13,789 nt of DNA from UMGS1484 sp045593325 (GTDB lineage Bacteria; Bacillota; Clostridia; Oscillospirales; Acutalibacteraceae): assembly GCA_045593325.1 (NCBI GenBank), contig JAZNWL010000052.1, positions 1 to 13,789 of the forward strand, written 5' to 3'. The number at the start of each line of letters is the position of its first letter. Within the stretch, counting starts at the first letter, position 1. This document shows, piece by piece, positions 13,676 to 13,789 of the stretch. The position numbers were made by a program, and so were the translations under genes. The notes under the pieces are model-generated. The model searched no databases, was not told the DNA's origin, and was given only the letters and a program-made list of their open reading frames with translations.

Positions 13676-13716
13676 AAAAACAACGACCCACCCCGTGGGG
13701 TGAGCCGTTGCTTTTT
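13676..13716 (-). terminator. Bidirectional terminator at the right edge
   Basis: CAACG/CGTTG outer pairs (13681-13685 with 13706-13710) and a CACCCC/GGGGTG inner stem with two mismatches, with T5 on both strands outside. On the minus strand it would end a transcript entering from the right of the window and insulate the coaX promoter. Confidence 0.75.
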
Positions 13717-13789
13717 AGGTTGACAGGACTGGAACCTGTCACGATTTCGCTCGCCGCCTTTATTCATAAGGCCTTGTGTTCATTTTTGA
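13715..13789 (-). other. tRNA-like but non-canonical sequence, cut by the window edge
   Basis: Minus strand: a hairpin like a T arm, ACAGG-TTCCAGT-CCTGT (13739-13723), lies before CAACCTA, which would be an acceptor strand. Upstream is a 5-pair hairpin GCCTT/AAGGC with the 7-base loop ATGAATA (13772-13756), like an anticodon arm with GAA, and between them a small CGA/TCG stem like a class II variable arm. Against a tRNA: T at position 37, C at 57, no GG in the place of the D loop, no CCA. It may be a degenerate tRNA, the start of another RNA element, or the end of a gene beyond the edge. It is followed directly by the terminator at 13676-13716. Confidence 0.2.

Noticed and set aside
13715..13789. 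Canonical tRNA gene
   Set aside because: The D-loop GG and the purines expected at positions 37 and 57 are absent, and no CCA follows. It is kept only as a weak tRNA-like element.
1..13789. CRISPR array, toxin-antitoxin pair, phage defence cluster or prophage genes
   Set aside because: No regular repeat-spacer pattern and no protein of those families is visible; apart from the IS remnant the coding genes are mostly housekeeping, transport or cell wall.

Overview
The window looks like a chromosomal piece of a low- to mid-GC Gram-positive anaerobe of the Clostridia type, perhaps from a gut or rumen lineage. Nearly every gene has a strong purine-rich Shine-Dalgarno (SD) site. Most promoters are textbook sigma-A with a 17-base spacer. 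There is a dockerin-bearing secreted protein, a GTP-type PEP carboxykinase, a type III pantothenate kinase and a TrkA/TrkH pair. This assignment is inferred from gene content; no marker gene fixes the taxon.

Left to right: (1) at the edge, a broken IS110-family transposase remnant, then trkA (+) with its own promoter and terminator. (2) A stretch of about 700 bases without a convincing protein gene (1679-2381). It has a near-consensus promoter, about 540 bases of A/G-rich sequence with many complementary segments, including an H-type pseudoknot with a helix filling its loop, and a long terminal hairpin capped by GAAA. I read this as a gene for a large structured non-coding RNA. It is the most interesting object here. 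(3) A minus-strand block: a secreted CHAP-ricin-dockerin protein, pckG, and trkH. (4) A plus-strand block starting from a divergent promoter pair: an OppA-like lipoprotein, a small DUF378 membrane protein, and a DUF1015 protein. (5) A minus-strand block: a CorC/CNNM-like CBS-domain membrane protein, tsaD and coaX, the last two being a tightly coupled operon. A bidirectional terminator lies near the right edge, followed by a small tRNA-like sequence that I cannot classify.

Functional links: TrkA (cytosolic NAD-binding gating subunit) and TrkH (membrane pore) should form one potassium uptake system, although their genes are about 3.8 kb apart on opposite strands. pckG interconverts oxaloacetate and PEP. 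coaX starts CoA synthesis and tsaD makes the t6A tRNA modification; these are housekeeping. The CHAP protein is probably an exported peptidoglycan hydrolase. The solute-binding lipoprotein has no permease genes beside it.

Several start codons were moved inward from the longest reading frame because the SD site fits the inner start: the CHAP gene, pckG, corC-like, tsaD and the OppA-like gene (TTG).
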